From Nonomuraea roseoviolacea subsp. carminata (lineage in GTDB: Bacteria > Actinomycetota > Actinomycetes > Streptosporangiales > Streptosporangiaceae): a DNA stretch of 64,000 bases. The notes beneath the pieces were generated by a model. That model was not told the origin of the DNA and made no database searches. It saw nothing but the letters and a program-made list of their open reading frames with translations. Where the stretch lies: positions 5,290,001 through 5,354,000 of the forward strand of contig NZ_JAMZEC010000001.1 in assembly GCF_024172185.1 (NCBI RefSeq). The letters run 5' to 3'. Position numbers and translations under genes: made by a program. How positions within the stretch are numbered: position 1 is the stretch's first letter; the number at the start of each line of letters is the position of its first letter. Below are positions 47,713 to 56,850 of this stretch, one piece after another.

Positions 47713-48135
47713 CTACTTGGGCACGACCTGGCTGATCGGGCCCGAGAGGTCGGCGAGCACCTGGGGCGCCACGTGCGTCCCGGCGATCGTCGCCTCGACG
47801 TACAGCGGGGCCGCGACGGCGGTGTAGAGCGTGGGCTTGTCGGGGTCGGCGAACCAGCCGACCCCGTCGATCTCCTGGAGCTGGTCGGTCGGCGCCATCC
47901 GGGCCGGCCGCGGCACGCCGCACCGCACCGCGATCTCCCCGTCGCCCCAGACGGCCACGTAGGGCGACTCGGGCACGGACGTGCCGCGTCCGGCGCCGTC
48001 CAGCGTGCGGGGCAGCAGCCCGGACAGCCGCTGACAGGCCGTGGCCGCCTCACCCTGCGGGGCGGGCGGCTCGACCTGGACGGCGCCGCACGCGGCGAGC
48101 GCGAGCAGCAGCAGCGAGAGGGCGGCGGCACGCAT
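47713..48135 (-). CDS. DUF3515 lipoprotein
   Basis: A 140-residue protein with a lipoprotein signal: MRAAALSLLLLALAACGAVQ, lipobox LAAC at C16. The body (VAVWGDGEIAVRCGVPRP, then GVGWFADPDKPTLYTAV) is the DUF3515 domain of unknown role, usually located beside ddl and thiL as here. Attached to the outer face of the membrane. Confidence 0.88.
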   Translation of the reverse strand: MRAAALSLLLLALAACGAVQVEPPAPQGEAATACQRLSGLLPRTLDGAGRGTSVPESPYVAVWGDGEIAVRCGVPRPARMAPTDQLQEIDGVGWFADPDKPTLYTAVAAPLYVEATIAGTHVAPQVLADLSGPISQVVPK

Positions 48136-48165
48136 GGACGGCGAGTTCTCCCGGAAAGATCTACC

Positions 48166-48399
48166 TCAGATGTGTACGATCGGGCATGTCAGGGTCCGCG
48201 TGATCCCCTCGACGCCCTGGATCTGGGCCACGACGAGTTTGCCCAGTTCGTCGACGTTCCGGGCCTCCGCGCGCACGATGATATCGTACGGTCCCGTCAC
48301 GTCCTCGGCCTGCGTGACTCCGGGGATGCCGGAGATCTCCGCGGCCACGCTCGCCGCCTTGCCGACTTCGGTCTGAATAAGGATGTAGGCCTGCACCAT
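48166..48399 (-). CDS. stand-alone Lrp/AsnC ligand-binding (RAM) domain protein
   Basis: A 77-residue protein (MVQAYILIQTEVGKAASVAA, then GPYDIIVRAEARNVDELGKL and a closing CPIVHI) consisting only of the regulator-of-amino-acid-metabolism domain, with no helix-turn-helix. Such stand-alone RAM proteins form oligomers and bind amino acids. ATG at 48397-48399 follows GGGAGGA. It is divergent from thiL and shares about 50 bases of control DNA. Confidence 0.9.
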   Translation of the reverse strand: MVQAYILIQTEVGKAASVAAEISGIPGVTQAEDVTGPYDIIVRAEARNVDELGKLVVAQIQGVEGITRTLTCPIVHI

Positions 48400-48446
48400 T
48401 ACGTCCTCCCGGGCGATTGGATCACGCCGAAGGGCCACCGTACCCT

Positions 48447-49421
48447 GTGTGGGTCAGGAGGTGTGTCATCAGAGTCGGAGATCTCGGCGAATTCGGAGCG
48501 GTAAGTCGTATTTCCGGACGTCTGCCGCAAGGAGCCAGTGTTCTGCTCGGACCGGGCGACGATGCCGCCATCGTGAGTGCGCCGGACGGGCGCGTCGTGG
48601 TGTCAACGGACCTCTTGCTTGAGGGTAGGCACTTCCGCCGCGATTGGTCCAGCGGCTACGACGTCGGCCGGAAGGCCGCGGCGCAGAACCTCGCCGACAT
48701 CGCCGCCATGGGCGCCGTTCCGACGTCGCTGGTGGTCGGGCTGGGTATACCGGCGGATCTGCCGGTCGGCTGGCTCGACGCGCTGACCGACGGGTTCCGC
48801 GACGAGTGCGCGGTCGTGGGGGCGAGCGTGGTCGGGGGCGACATCGCGCGCGGCGACCTGGTGGTGCTGGGCGTGACCGCCCTGGGCGACCTGGGCGGAC
48901 GGCCTCCCGTGACCCGGTCGGGGGCGCGTCCCGGCCAGGTGGTGGCCGTGGCGGGGCGGCTGGGGCACGCCGCGGCGGGCCTGGCCCTGCTGGAGGCCGG
49001 CCGGGACGTCCCGCGTGACGCGGGGGCGCTGTTCGAGGCGGTGGAGGCGCACCGGCGGCCGTGCCCGCCGTACGCGTGCGGGCCGGCGGCGGCGCGGCTG
49101 GGCGCCACCGCGATGCTCGACGTCAGCGACGGGCTCCTGCAGGACCTCGGGCACCTCGCGCGGGCCGGCGGGGTGCGGATCGAGGTGGACCCGGGCGCTT
49201 TCACGGTGGGTGAGCCGGTGGCCGCCGCCGCCAAGGAGCTCGGGGCCGATCCCGTCGACTGGGTGCTCACGGGCGGTGAGGACCACGCGCTGGCGGCCGT
49301 GTTCCCGGCCGGTGTGGCGCTGGGCGACGCCTGGCAGGTCGTGGGGGCCGTCGTGGCGGGTGAGGGCGTGGCCGTACGGGGCCGCGACGTGGAGCGCGGC
49401 GGCTGGGATCACTTTCAGTAA
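48447..49421 (+). CDS. thiL: thiamine-monophosphate kinase
   Basis: About 324 residues from the GTG at 48447; makes thiamine diphosphate from thiamine phosphate. GPGDDAAIVSAPDGRVVVST gives the N-terminal Mg/ATP aspartates, DLLLEGRHFRRDWSSGYDVG and KAAAQNLADIAAMGA follow, and AMLDVSDGLLQDLGHLA and LTGGEDHALAAVF complete the family. The start is odd: a perfect AGGAGG (48456-48461) lies six bases before an in-frame ATC (48468) whose protein would begin at the normal family position, whereas the GTG has no ribosome site. Confidence 0.9.
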   Translation: MWVRRCVIRVGDLGEFGAVSRISGRLPQGASVLLGPGDDAAIVSAPDGRVVVSTDLLLEGRHFRRDWSSGYDVGRKAAAQNLADIAAMGAVPTSLVVGLGIPADLPVGWLDALTDGFRDECAVVGASVVGGDIARGDLVVLGVTALGDLGGRPPVTRSGARPGQVVAVAGRLGHAAAGLALLEAGRDVPRDAGALFEAVEAHRRPCPPYACGPAAARLGATAMLDVSDGLLQDLGHLARAGGVRIEVDPGAFTVGEPVAAAAKELGADPVDWVLTGGEDHALAAVFPAGVALGDAWQVVGAVVAGEGVAVRGRDVERGGWDHFQ

Positions 49422-49547
49422 CGAGATGTCCCGATTTGCAGGAAAATTTCCCACTATGAGATGTGACTCACGGGAATGCTGGGACAAAGTCGTAGCGAAG
49501 GTGTTATGAAGATTGGCGGCCATCGTAACCGGCAAGAAAGGGCTGCC

Positions 49548-51539
49548 ATGGGCCGCCACACAGGTGGAGCCGACGACGCGAGCGAACGGGGGAACGGCAC
49601 GTCCGACGATTCTCACGACGAGGAGTTCGGACTCGCCGACCGCGCCGCGCAGTGGGCCGCCGCGCCGGATCCGACCACCAGGAGCTCCTTCTGGGACACC
49701 GATGACGAGCGGGCCGAGCCGGGCTGGCCGGAGCTGCCGGACCAGGCGGGAGTGACGGGCCAGTGGGCGCCGATGCCCCAGCGGGACCCCGGTGCGGCCG
49801 TCCGCCCGCCGGAGAAGGACCCGTTCGAGACGACCGGCGCCTTCCAGCCGCCCCCCTCGCGGGGCCGCGCCGGCTCCGGGCCGGCCGCTGACCAGCCGTT
49901 CGAGACGACCGGCGCCTTCGCGCGCCCCGCGAACTGGGACGAGCCCGGGCAGGGCGGCGAGGTCGGCGACAGCACCCAGACCTTCGGCATGCCCCACGAC
50001 TTCGGCGGCGACGCGTCCTCGGGTCAGAACGCCTTCGGGGCCGCCGGTCCGCGTCCCGCGGGCGGTGAGGGGCCCTCGGGTCCGCACGCGTTCGGCGGTG
50101 ACGGCCCCTCCGGACCGCAGGGGTTGGGCGCCGACGGGCCGTCCGGTACGCGCATCTACAGCGGGAGGCAGGCGCCCATCCGCCGCGCGTTCGAGGACGG
50201 CAGGCCCTCCTCGACCCCGGGCTTCGTGGGCGACGACCCGTACGGCGGCGACCGGCCGTCCGGCCCGCGCGGCTTCGGCGACGACGGGCCCTCGGGGCCC
50301 CACGCCGTCGGCACGGGCGAGACCCACGTGTTCGGCGAGCCGCCGCAGGCGTTCGGACCGGCCGGGACCCAGGCGTTCGGACCGGCCGCCAATCAGGCGT
50401 TCGGTGACGGGCCGCAGGGGCGCGGCGGCGACGCCACGCAGGTGTTCGGCCACGACGGAGCCGCCTCCGAGCAGACCCGTGGCCAGGCCGCGGCGGACGG
50501 GGCGCCCGAGCCGGGCGACGTCAAGGTGTTCGGCAACCCGACCCTGGTCGACGCCCCCGCTCCCGCGTGGTCCGAGGGCGCCGACAACGGCTTCCTGGGC
50601 TCCGGCTGGTCGGGCGACGAGCCCGGCGGCGACCGGGACGGCGGGCGCGACGACGAGCCCGAGCCGCGCCGCCGCGGGCGCCGCAAGCCCCCGTCCGGCG
50701 ACGCCGACCCGTACGCCGACCCGCCGGCCAGGAACCGGGGCCGTCTCGCGCTGCTCTCGGTGGCCGCCGTCGCAGTCGTGCTCGGCGGCACCGTGGCGGG
50801 CGTGAAGCTGATGAGCGGGTCGTCGCAGCCGTCCGGCTGCCCCGCCGACGGCTGCGCCGCCGTACAGGCGACGAACCAGCCGGGCCCGCAGAGCTCCCAG
50901 CCCGCCGAGGACGAGACCGAGGACCCGGCGGAGGACGAGACCGAGGAGCCGTCGCCGACGGACGAGCCCACGACCGCGAAGACGCAGCCCACCGGCACGC
51001 CGGGCCCGCAGACCACCACGGGAGTCCGCACGCCCCGCCGGTCGGCCACGCCCGACCCGAAGCCGACCAAGACCAAGAAGTCGGCCAAGCCCACCCAGGA
51101 GCCGCTGCCGACTCCCGAGGAGACCGCGCTGGAGACCCCGTCCGAGGAGCCCAGCACGATCACGGTCACCGACCCCGCCGACAACTCGACGGGCAACCCC
51201 GTCCCCACCGCCACCGAGACCACGGGTCCCAGCGGCGGCGGCTCGGTGAGCGTCGGCTTCGACGTGGTCCGCCAGCGGATCACCGGCTACACGGCCCACC
51301 TCGACGTGGTCAACTCCTCGCCGCAGGCGCTCAAGTCGCTCACCGTGTCGGTGCCGGTGAAGGGCCGGGTGCTTAACCTGACGGGCGCCGAGTACACGCA
51401 GGACGGCGACCTGCTGATCATCGACCTGCCGGACACGCTGGCCGAGGGCGGCTCGACCGAGATCACCTTCACCGCCACGGGCCGCGCCACCGAGCCGGAG
51501 AACTGTGGTCTGGTGGGCGGCGACTGCGCCGTCAGCTAG
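49548..51539 (+). CDS. mucin-like membrane protein with CBM2-like C-terminal domain
   Basis: A 663-residue type-II-like membrane protein. Residues 1-395 are cytoplasmic, acidic and Gly/Pro-rich, with repeats of PFETTGAF, (A/V)FG, and DGPSGP(H/Q). One helix (about 400-422, LALLSVAAVAVVLGGTVAGV) is followed by a Cys pair (CPADGC), a Thr/Pro/Glu-rich stalk of about 140 residues and a C-terminal beta-domain (563-663; VSVGFDVVRQRITGYTAHLD, STEITFTATGRATEPENCGL) that resembles CBM2-like wall or glycan binding modules. Function unknown. The ATG at 49548 (MGRHTGG) has an AAAGGG site; an in-frame ATG at 49506 is an alternative. Confidence 0.75.
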   Translation: MGRHTGGADDASERGNGTSDDSHDEEFGLADRAAQWAAAPDPTTRSSFWDTDDERAEPGWPELPDQAGVTGQWAPMPQRDPGAAVRPPEKDPFETTGAFQPPPSRGRAGSGPAADQPFETTGAFARPANWDEPGQGGEVGDSTQTFGMPHDFGGDASSGQNAFGAAGPRPAGGEGPSGPHAFGGDGPSGPQGLGADGPSGTRIYSGRQAPIRRAFEDGRPSSTPGFVGDDPYGGDRPSGPRGFGDDGPSGPHAVGTGETHVFGEPPQAFGPAGTQAFGPAANQAFGDGPQGRGGDATQVFGHDGAASEQTRGQAAADGAPEPGDVKVFGNPTLVDAPAPAWSEGADNGFLGSGWSGDEPGGDRDGGRDDEPEPRRRGRRKPPSGDADPYADPPARNRGRLALLSVAAVAVVLGGTVAGVKLMSGSSQPSGCPADGCAAVQATNQPGPQSSQPAEDETEDPAEDETEEPSPTDEPTTAKTQPTGTPGPQTTTGVRTPRRSATPDPKPTKTKKSAKPTQEPLPTPEETALETPSEEPSTITVTDPADNSTGNPVPTATETTGPSGGGSVSVGFDVVRQRITGYTAHLDVVNSSPQALKSLTVSVPVKGRVLNLTGAEYTQDGDLLIIDLPDTLAEGGSTEITFTATGRATEPENCGLVGGDCAVS

Positions 51540-51597
51540 CAACTCCGGGCGGGCGCCCGTCACGGCGCCCGCCCGCGCGCGATGGTTGGATGGGGGC

Positions 51598-52392
51598 ATG
51601 ACCGCTACGACCCCTCCGCGCGTGCTGACCGTCGCCGGATCCGACTCCGGCGGCGGGGCGGGCATCCAGGCCGACCTCAAGACCATGCTGGCCCTGGGCG
51701 TCCACGGCATGAGCGTGATCGCCGCCGTGACGGCGCAGAACTCGCTCGGCGTCCAGGGCTACTGGGAGCTGCCCGCCGAGGCCGTGCGCGCGCAGCTCGA
51801 CTCCGTGCTCGGCGACATCGGCGCGCAGGCGGTCAAGACGGGCATGCTGGCCTCGCCCGAGCTGGTCGAGACCGTGGCCGCGACGCTCGGCGCGTACGAG
51901 GCGCCGGTCGTGGTCGATCCCGTGGGCGTCTCCAAGCACGGCGACTCGCTGCTCGCGCCCGAGGCCGTCGAGACGATGCGCACGCGGCTGCTGCCCGTCG
52001 CCACCGTCGTCACCCCCAACCTGTGGGAGGTCGAGCAGCTCACCTCGGTCAAGGTCGAGGACGAGGACGACCTGCGGCGGGCCGCCGACGCGATCCTGGA
52101 GTTGGGGCCCGCCTGGGCGCTCGTCAAGGGCGGCCATCTGCCGGGCGAGCCGGTGGACCTGCTGACCGACGGCACCCGCGAGTACCGCTTCACCGCCGAG
52201 CGGCTCGACAACCGCCACACCCACGGCACCGGGTGCACGCTCGCCTCGGCGATCGCCTCCCACCTGGCGATGGGCGAGGACGTGCCGGGGGCGGTGGGCA
52301 GGGCCAAGGAGTACGTCACGGGGGCGATCCGGCGCGGCTTCCCGCTCGGCGACGGCATCGGCCCGGTCGACCACGCCTGGCGGTGGCGCTGA
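51598..52392 (+). CDS. thiD: hydroxymethylpyrimidine/phosphomethylpyrimidine kinase
   Basis: A 264-residue ribokinase-fold kinase acting twice on the pyrimidine half of thiamine. VLTVAGSDSGGGAGIQADLK is the N-terminal signature, VVDPVGVSKHGDSLL and VTPNLWEVEQL lie in the middle and the anion hole/catalytic Asp region reads HTHGTGCTLASAIA. Together with thiL upstream it gives thiamine salvage or synthesis steps; no thiamine riboswitch was seen upstream. Confidence 0.94.
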   Translation: MTATTPPRVLTVAGSDSGGGAGIQADLKTMLALGVHGMSVIAAVTAQNSLGVQGYWELPAEAVRAQLDSVLGDIGAQAVKTGMLASPELVETVAATLGAYEAPVVVDPVGVSKHGDSLLAPEAVETMRTRLLPVATVVTPNLWEVEQLTSVKVEDEDDLRRAADAILELGPAWALVKGGHLPGEPVDLLTDGTREYRFTAERLDNRHTHGTGCTLASAIASHLAMGEDVPGAVGRAKEYVTGAIRRGFPLGDGIGPVDHAWRWR

Positions 52393-52480
52393 CCGGCCGC
52401 GCGGGCTCCCGGGCGCGCGGCACGACGCTCGCCCGGGCCTGCCGCGCGAGGTCCGGGTGGGAAGCGGCCCCGGGCATGAC

Positions 52481-52516
52481 GAAAGCCCGCCGCTCGGCCG
52501 GGAGCGGCGGGCTTTC
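52481..52516. terminator. bidirectional terminator between thiD and rpmB
   Basis: A perfect 15-base stem GAAAGCCCGCCGCTC (52481-52495) with its complement (52502-52516) and a 6-base loop; ends in A or T runs on both strands. Confidence 0.85.
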
Positions 52517-52529
52517 GTGGAGGTCGAAG

Positions 52530-52715
52530 CTAGCGGGTGACCTTGCCCGCCTTGATGCACGAGGTGCACACGTTCAGCTTCTTCGGCGTGCCGCCGACGA
52601 CCGCGCGAACCGTCTGGATGTTGGGGTTCCAACGACGACGGGTGCGGCGGTGCGAGTGGGACACGTTGTTGCCGAAGATCGGGCCCTTGCGGCAGACATC
52701 GCAGACGGAAGCCAC
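52530..52715 (-). CDS. rpmB: 50S ribosomal protein L28
   Basis: A 61-residue ribosomal protein: MASVCDVCRKGPIFGNNVSH then SHRRTRRRWNPNIQTVR and NVCTSCIKAGKV. Two CxxC pairs form the zinc-ribbon (C+) type of L28. GTG at 52715 is preceded by AAGGAGCGATACC. It is divergent from the DAK2 gene at 52916. Confidence 0.96.
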   Translation of the reverse strand: MASVCDVCRKGPIFGNNVSHSHRRTRRRWNPNIQTVRAVVGGTPKKLNVCTSCIKAGKVTR

Positions 52716-52915
52716 GGTATCGCTCCTTAAAACAGTCGATGTAGCCCTGTCCGCTGATGTTCGTCGGGCGGAGGGCATGCCGGGACAACCGGCCAGCCAG
52801 ACGAGGATATCCGATCCGCGGCACCAGGTGCGAACTCGCGCCACTGGACGAGGACGGATGCGGCGATATCCTCCTTCTTTAACCGTAGCGCACTCGAGAG
52901 GGCGGAGCGTCGCGT

Positions 52916-54460
52916 ATGGAGGTTCTCGACCCGCCCCGGGTACGCCGCTGGGCCCGTCTGGCCGCGGACGCGCTGGGCAGGTCGCGGGCGGAGATCGACG
53001 CGCTCAACGTCTTCCCCGTCGCCGACGGCGACACCGGCACGAACCTCCACCTCACCATGCTGGCCGCCGCCGAGGCCGTCGAGGCGCTCCCCGACGACGT
53101 GGACCGCGCGGTCGTCTGGCAGACGCTCTCGTACGGGGCGCTCGTCGGCGCGCGCGGCAACTCCGGCGTCATCGTCAGCCAGGCCCTGCGCGGCCTGGCC
53201 GAGGTGCTGAAGGACGGCTCCGACCTGCGCGCCGGGCTGGTCAGGGCCGCCTCGCTGGCCCGGGACGCGGTCGCGCGGCCCGTGGACGGCACGGTGCTGA
53301 GCGTGCTCGCCGCCGCGGCGGGGGCCGTGCGCGACGCGGACGGCGACCTGGCCGACGTCGCGCGGCGGGCGGCCCGCGAGGCCCGCGCGGCGCTCCGCCG
53401 CACCCCCGAGCAGCTCGACGTGCTGGCCCGCAGCGGCGTCGTGGACGCGGGCGGCGCCGGTCTGGCGATCATCCTGGAGTCGCTGGCGACCGCGGTGACC
53501 GGTGACTCCGGCGACCGCTACGAGGTGCCCGCGCCGACGTCGCGCGTCTCGCCGATGACCGAGGTGGGCGCGGGCTACGAGGTGATGTACCTGCTGGACG
53601 CCGACGACGCCGCCGTGGCCAAGCTGCGCGAGGAGCTCGACGCGATGGGCGACTCGCTCGTGGTCGTCGGCGGCGACGGCCTGTGGAACGTCCACGTCCA
53701 CGTGGACGAGGCGGGCCCCGCGGTGGAGGCGGCGCTGCGGGTGGGGCGGCCGTACCGGATCAAGATCACTTATCTCGCCGGGCGGACCCACCGCGGGGAC
53801 GCGGGGCGGGGCGTGGTGGCCGTCGCCGCGGGCGACGGCATCGCGGCGCTGTTCGAGGAGTGCGGCGCGGTGGTGGTTCGTCGGGAGCCGGGCACGCGCC
53901 CGTCGCTGCCGGCCATGCTGGCCGCGATCAGGCAGGCGGGCGGCGAGGTCGCCGTGCTGCCGAACGACGAGGGCGCCGAGGCGGTCGCCACCGCCGCCGC
54001 GGAGATCGCCAGGGAGGACGGCGTCGTCGTCAGCGTGCTGCCGACCCGCGCGACCGTGCAGGGGCTGGCGGCGCTGGCCGTCCACGACCCGCTGCGCCGC
54101 TTCGACGACGACGTCGTGGCCATGACCGGGGCGGCCGGGCACACCCGCCACGGCCACCTGGCGGTCGCCCGCGGGGAGGGCGTCACGAGCGTGGGCGTGT
54201 GCCGGCCCGGCGACGTGCTGGGACTTATCGACGGCGACGTGGCCGTGATCGGCCGCGAGCTGGGGGAGGTGGCCGTCGCGGTCGTGGGCCGGATGGTGGC
54301 GGGCGGCGGCGAGCTGGTCACGCTCGTGACGGGCGCGGACGCTCCCGAGGGGCTGGCGGACGAGGTGGGCGGGCGCCTGCGCGCCACCCGGCCCGACGTG
54401 GACCTCGTCGTGTACGCGGGGGAACAGGGCGGCTACCCGCTCCTCATCGGCGTGGAGTGA
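52916..54460 (+). CDS. DAK2-domain protein, fatty acid kinase (FakA/YloV)-like
   Basis: A 514-residue cytosolic protein. The N-terminal DAK2 domain (NVFPVADGDTGTNLHLTMLA; GARGNSGVIVSQALRGLAE; VDAGGAGLAIILESL) holds the ATP/Mg aspartates of dihydroxyacetone/fatty-acid kinases; the remaining DegV-linked part (YEVMYLLDADD; LWNVHVHVDEAG) is the YloV domain. In firmicutes FakA phosphorylates exogenous fatty acids bound to FakB. No FakB/DegV gene is in the window. This gene always lies between rpmB and recG in actinobacteria. Confidence 0.92.
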   Translation: MEVLDPPRVRRWARLAADALGRSRAEIDALNVFPVADGDTGTNLHLTMLAAAEAVEALPDDVDRAVVWQTLSYGALVGARGNSGVIVSQALRGLAEVLKDGSDLRAGLVRAASLARDAVARPVDGTVLSVLAAAAGAVRDADGDLADVARRAAREARAALRRTPEQLDVLARSGVVDAGGAGLAIILESLATAVTGDSGDRYEVPAPTSRVSPMTEVGAGYEVMYLLDADDAAVAKLREELDAMGDSLVVVGGDGLWNVHVHVDEAGPAVEAALRVGRPYRIKITYLAGRTHRGDAGRGVVAVAAGDGIAALFEECGAVVVRREPGTRPSLPAMLAAIRQAGGEVAVLPNDEGAEAVATAAAEIAREDGVVVSVLPTRATVQGLAALAVHDPLRRFDDDVVAMTGAAGHTRHGHLAVARGEGVTSVGVCRPGDVLGLIDGDVAVIGRELGEVAVAVVGRMVAGGGELVTLVTGADAPEGLADEVGGRLRATRPDVDLVVYAGEQGGYPLLIGVE

Positions 54461-54560
54461 CCCGGCGGCGGATCCCGCGCGGCGACCCGGCGGCGGAGTC
54501 CGGGCGGCGACCCGGCGGCGGAGTCCGGGCGGCGACCTGGCGGCGGAGTCCGGGCGGCGG
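54461..54560. repeat. 4 x 25-bp tandem repeat
   Basis: Four copies of CCCGGCGGCGGAGTCCGGGCG plus GCGA (25 bases), starting immediately after the DAK2 stop; the first differs at a few bases and the fourth at two. Not a multiple of three, so unlikely to be coding; lies before recG. Confidence 0.92.
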
Positions 54561-54651
54561 CCCGGCGATCCCCGCGTCGGCGTGATCTGACGGCGGCTCC
54601 CGGGGCGGGGCATGCGGTTCCTGTCGGTCTCAGGCGGTAGAACATAGTGCC

Positions 54652-56850
54652 GTGAGCCGATTCGACGAGCCCCTGACCAAGGCGCTCGACCCGAAGACCG
54701 CCAAGCTGCTGCACAGCGTGCTCGGCCTGGAGACGGTCGGCGACCTGCTGCGCCACTACCCCCGCCGCTACGCCGAGCGCGGCGAGCTGACCGCGCTCGA
54801 CGCACTGGAGGTCGACGAGCACGTCACCGTGGTCGGCGAGGTGAGCCGGCTCATGCGCAAGCCCATGCGCAACCGCGGCGGCACCTGGCTGGAGGTCGAG
54901 GTCGTCGACGCCGACCGCAACAAGATCTACCTGTCGTTCTTCGGCAAGGGCTCCCACGTCGCCGAGTCCCGGCTCAAGCCGGGCAGGCGCGGCATGTTCG
55001 CCGGCAAGGTCGGCCTGTTCGGCTCGCGGACCCACCCCCGCTGGCAGCTCACCCACCCCGAGTTCGAGCTGTTCGAGGAGAACGAGGCCGGCGCCGAGGA
55101 GTTCTCCGCCGCGCCGGTGCCGATCTACCCGGCGGGCAAGGACCTGACCCCGTGGGTGATCAGGCGCGCCATCGGCGTCGTGCTCGACACGCTCGGGCCG
55201 CTGGCCGACCCGCTGCCCGCCGCCCTGCGCGCCCGCCACAAGCTGCGCGACCTGGACGAGGCGCTGGAGGCCATCCACCGGCCGAAGGACTTCGGCGACG
55301 TGCAGCGGGCCCGCGACCGGCTCAAGTTCGACGAGGCGTTCGTGCTCCAGTCCGTGCTCCTCCAGCGCAGGCAGGCGGCGACCGCCTGGCCCGCCAAGGC
55401 GCGCCCGCGCCGCGACGACGGCCTCCTGAGCGAGTTCGACGCGCGGCTGCCGTTCGCGCTCACCGAGGGGCAGGCCGCGGTCGGCGAGGAGATCGCGGCC
55501 GACCTGGCCCGCGAGCACCCCATGCACCGGCTGCTGCAGGGCGAGGTCGGCGCGGGCAAGACCGTGGTCGCCCTGCGCGCCATGCTCCAGGTGGTCGACG
55601 CGGGCGGCCAGGCCGTCCTGCTCGCCCCCACCGAGGTCCTCGCCCAGCAGCACCATCGCTCGATCACCGCGATGCTGGGCGACCTCGCGCAGGGCGGCAT
55701 GTTCGGCGGCACCGCGGTCACGCTGCTCACCGGCTCCATGGGGGCCGCCGCCCGCCGCGCGGCGCTGCTCGACGCGGCCTCGGGCACGGCCGGCGTCGTC
55801 GTGGGCACCCACGCGCTGCTCCAGGAGCACGTCCAGTTCGCCGACCTCGGGCTGGTGGTGGTCGACGAGCAGCACCGCTTCGGCGTGGAGCAGCGCGACG
55901 CGCTGCGCGAGAAGGCGGGCGGTGGGCGGCCGCACGTGCTCGTCATGACCGCCACCCCGATCCCCCGCACGGTCGCCATGACGGTCTTCGGCGACCTGGA
56001 GGTCTCCACGCTGTCGCAGCTCCCGTCCGGGCGCGCCCCGATCACCACCCACGTGGTGCCCGCCGCCGACAAGCCCCACTACCTGGAACGCACGTGGGAG
56101 CGGGTGCGCGAGGAGGTCGCCCTCGGCCGGCAGGCGTACATCGTCTGCCCGCGCATCGGCGACCTGGAGGGCGACGAGGGCGACCTGGAGCCCGGGGCCG
56201 GCCGGTCCGGCGAGGGGGCGTCGGGGGAGGAGCGCCGGCCGCCGCTGGCCGTCTTCGACGTCGCGCAGCTCCTGTCCGAGGGGCCGTTCCACGACCTGCG
56301 GCTCGGGATCCTGCACGGCAAGCTGCCGCCGGAGGAGAAGGACGCGGTCATGCGGGCGTTCAGCCGGGGGGAGCTGGACGTGCTGGTGGCGACGACGGTG
56401 ATCGAGGTCGGGGTCGACGTGCCCAACTCCTCCGTCATGATCATCATGGACGCCGACCGGTTCGGGGTCTCGCAGCTCCACCAGCTCCGCGGCCGGGTCG
56501 GCCGGGGCGGGCTGCCGGGGCTGTGCCTGCTGGTGTCCGACTTCCCGGAGGGCACGCCCGCGCGGGCGCGGCTCGACGCGGTGGCCGCCACCCTCGACGG
56601 GTTCGAGCTGTCGCGGGTGGACCTGGAGCAGCGGCGGGAGGGCGACGTGCTCGGCGCCGCCCAGTCGGGGCGGCGCTCGTCGCTCAAGCTCCTCCAGCTC
56701 CTGCGCGACGAGGACGTGATCGAGGCGGCCCGCGAGGAGGCGGCGCGGCTGCTGGCCGACGACCCGGAGCTGGCCGGGCACGAGGCCCTGCGCGCGGAGA
56801 TCGACCGGTTGCTGGCCGACCAGCGCGCCGAGTACCTGGAGAAGACGTAG
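54652..56850 (+). CDS. recG: ATP-dependent DNA helicase RecG
   Basis: A 732-residue helicase that reverses stalled replication forks and processes Holliday junctions. An N-terminal wedge (OB) domain spans about residues 50-150; motor motifs are GEVGAGKT (I), LAPTEVLAQQH (Ia), VDEQHRFGVEQR (II, DEQH), MTATPIPRT (III), and LHGKLPPEEKD, ATTVIEVGVDVPN and LHQLRGRVGRGG (IV-VI). A 15-residue acidic/Gly insert follows motif IV region (near residue 505). GTG at 54652 directly follows TAGAACATAGTGCC, so the transcript may be leaderless. Confidence 0.96.
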   Translation: MSRFDEPLTKALDPKTAKLLHSVLGLETVGDLLRHYPRRYAERGELTALDALEVDEHVTVVGEVSRLMRKPMRNRGGTWLEVEVVDADRNKIYLSFFGKGSHVAESRLKPGRRGMFAGKVGLFGSRTHPRWQLTHPEFELFEENEAGAEEFSAAPVPIYPAGKDLTPWVIRRAIGVVLDTLGPLADPLPAALRARHKLRDLDEALEAIHRPKDFGDVQRARDRLKFDEAFVLQSVLLQRRQAATAWPAKARPRRDDGLLSEFDARLPFALTEGQAAVGEEIAADLAREHPMHRLLQGEVGAGKTVVALRAMLQVVDAGGQAVLLAPTEVLAQQHHRSITAMLGDLAQGGMFGGTAVTLLTGSMGAAARRAALLDAASGTAGVVVGTHALLQEHVQFADLGLVVVDEQHRFGVEQRDALREKAGGGRPHVLVMTATPIPRTVAMTVFGDLEVSTLSQLPSGRAPITTHVVPAADKPHYLERTWERVREEVALGRQAYIVCPRIGDLEGDEGDLEPGAGRSGEGASGEERRPPLAVFDVAQLLSEGPFHDLRLGILHGKLPPEEKDAVMRAFSRGELDVLVATTVIEVGVDVPNSSVMIIMDADRFGVSQLHQLRGRVGRGGLPGLCLLVSDFPEGTPARARLDAVAATLDGFELSRVDLEQRREGDVLGAAQSGRRSSLKLLQLLRDEDVIEAAREEAARLLADDPELAGHEALRAEIDRLLADQRAEYLEKT

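Noticed and set aside
49422..49547. A separate gene before the mucin-like protein
   Set aside because: Only short frames without bias; the region looks like a promoter/leader (TTGCAG and TATGAG words with poor spacing), so no feature is claimed.
51540..51600. TPP riboswitch before thiD (and before thiL)
   Set aside because: The gaps are too short or lack the conserved TPP-box words such as CTGAGA, so none is called.
48603..51710. A 1,035-codon open frame on the minus strand
   Set aside because: Antisense to thiL, the mucin-like protein gene and the beginning of thiD; composition is a reversed shadow of their Gly/Pro-rich codons.
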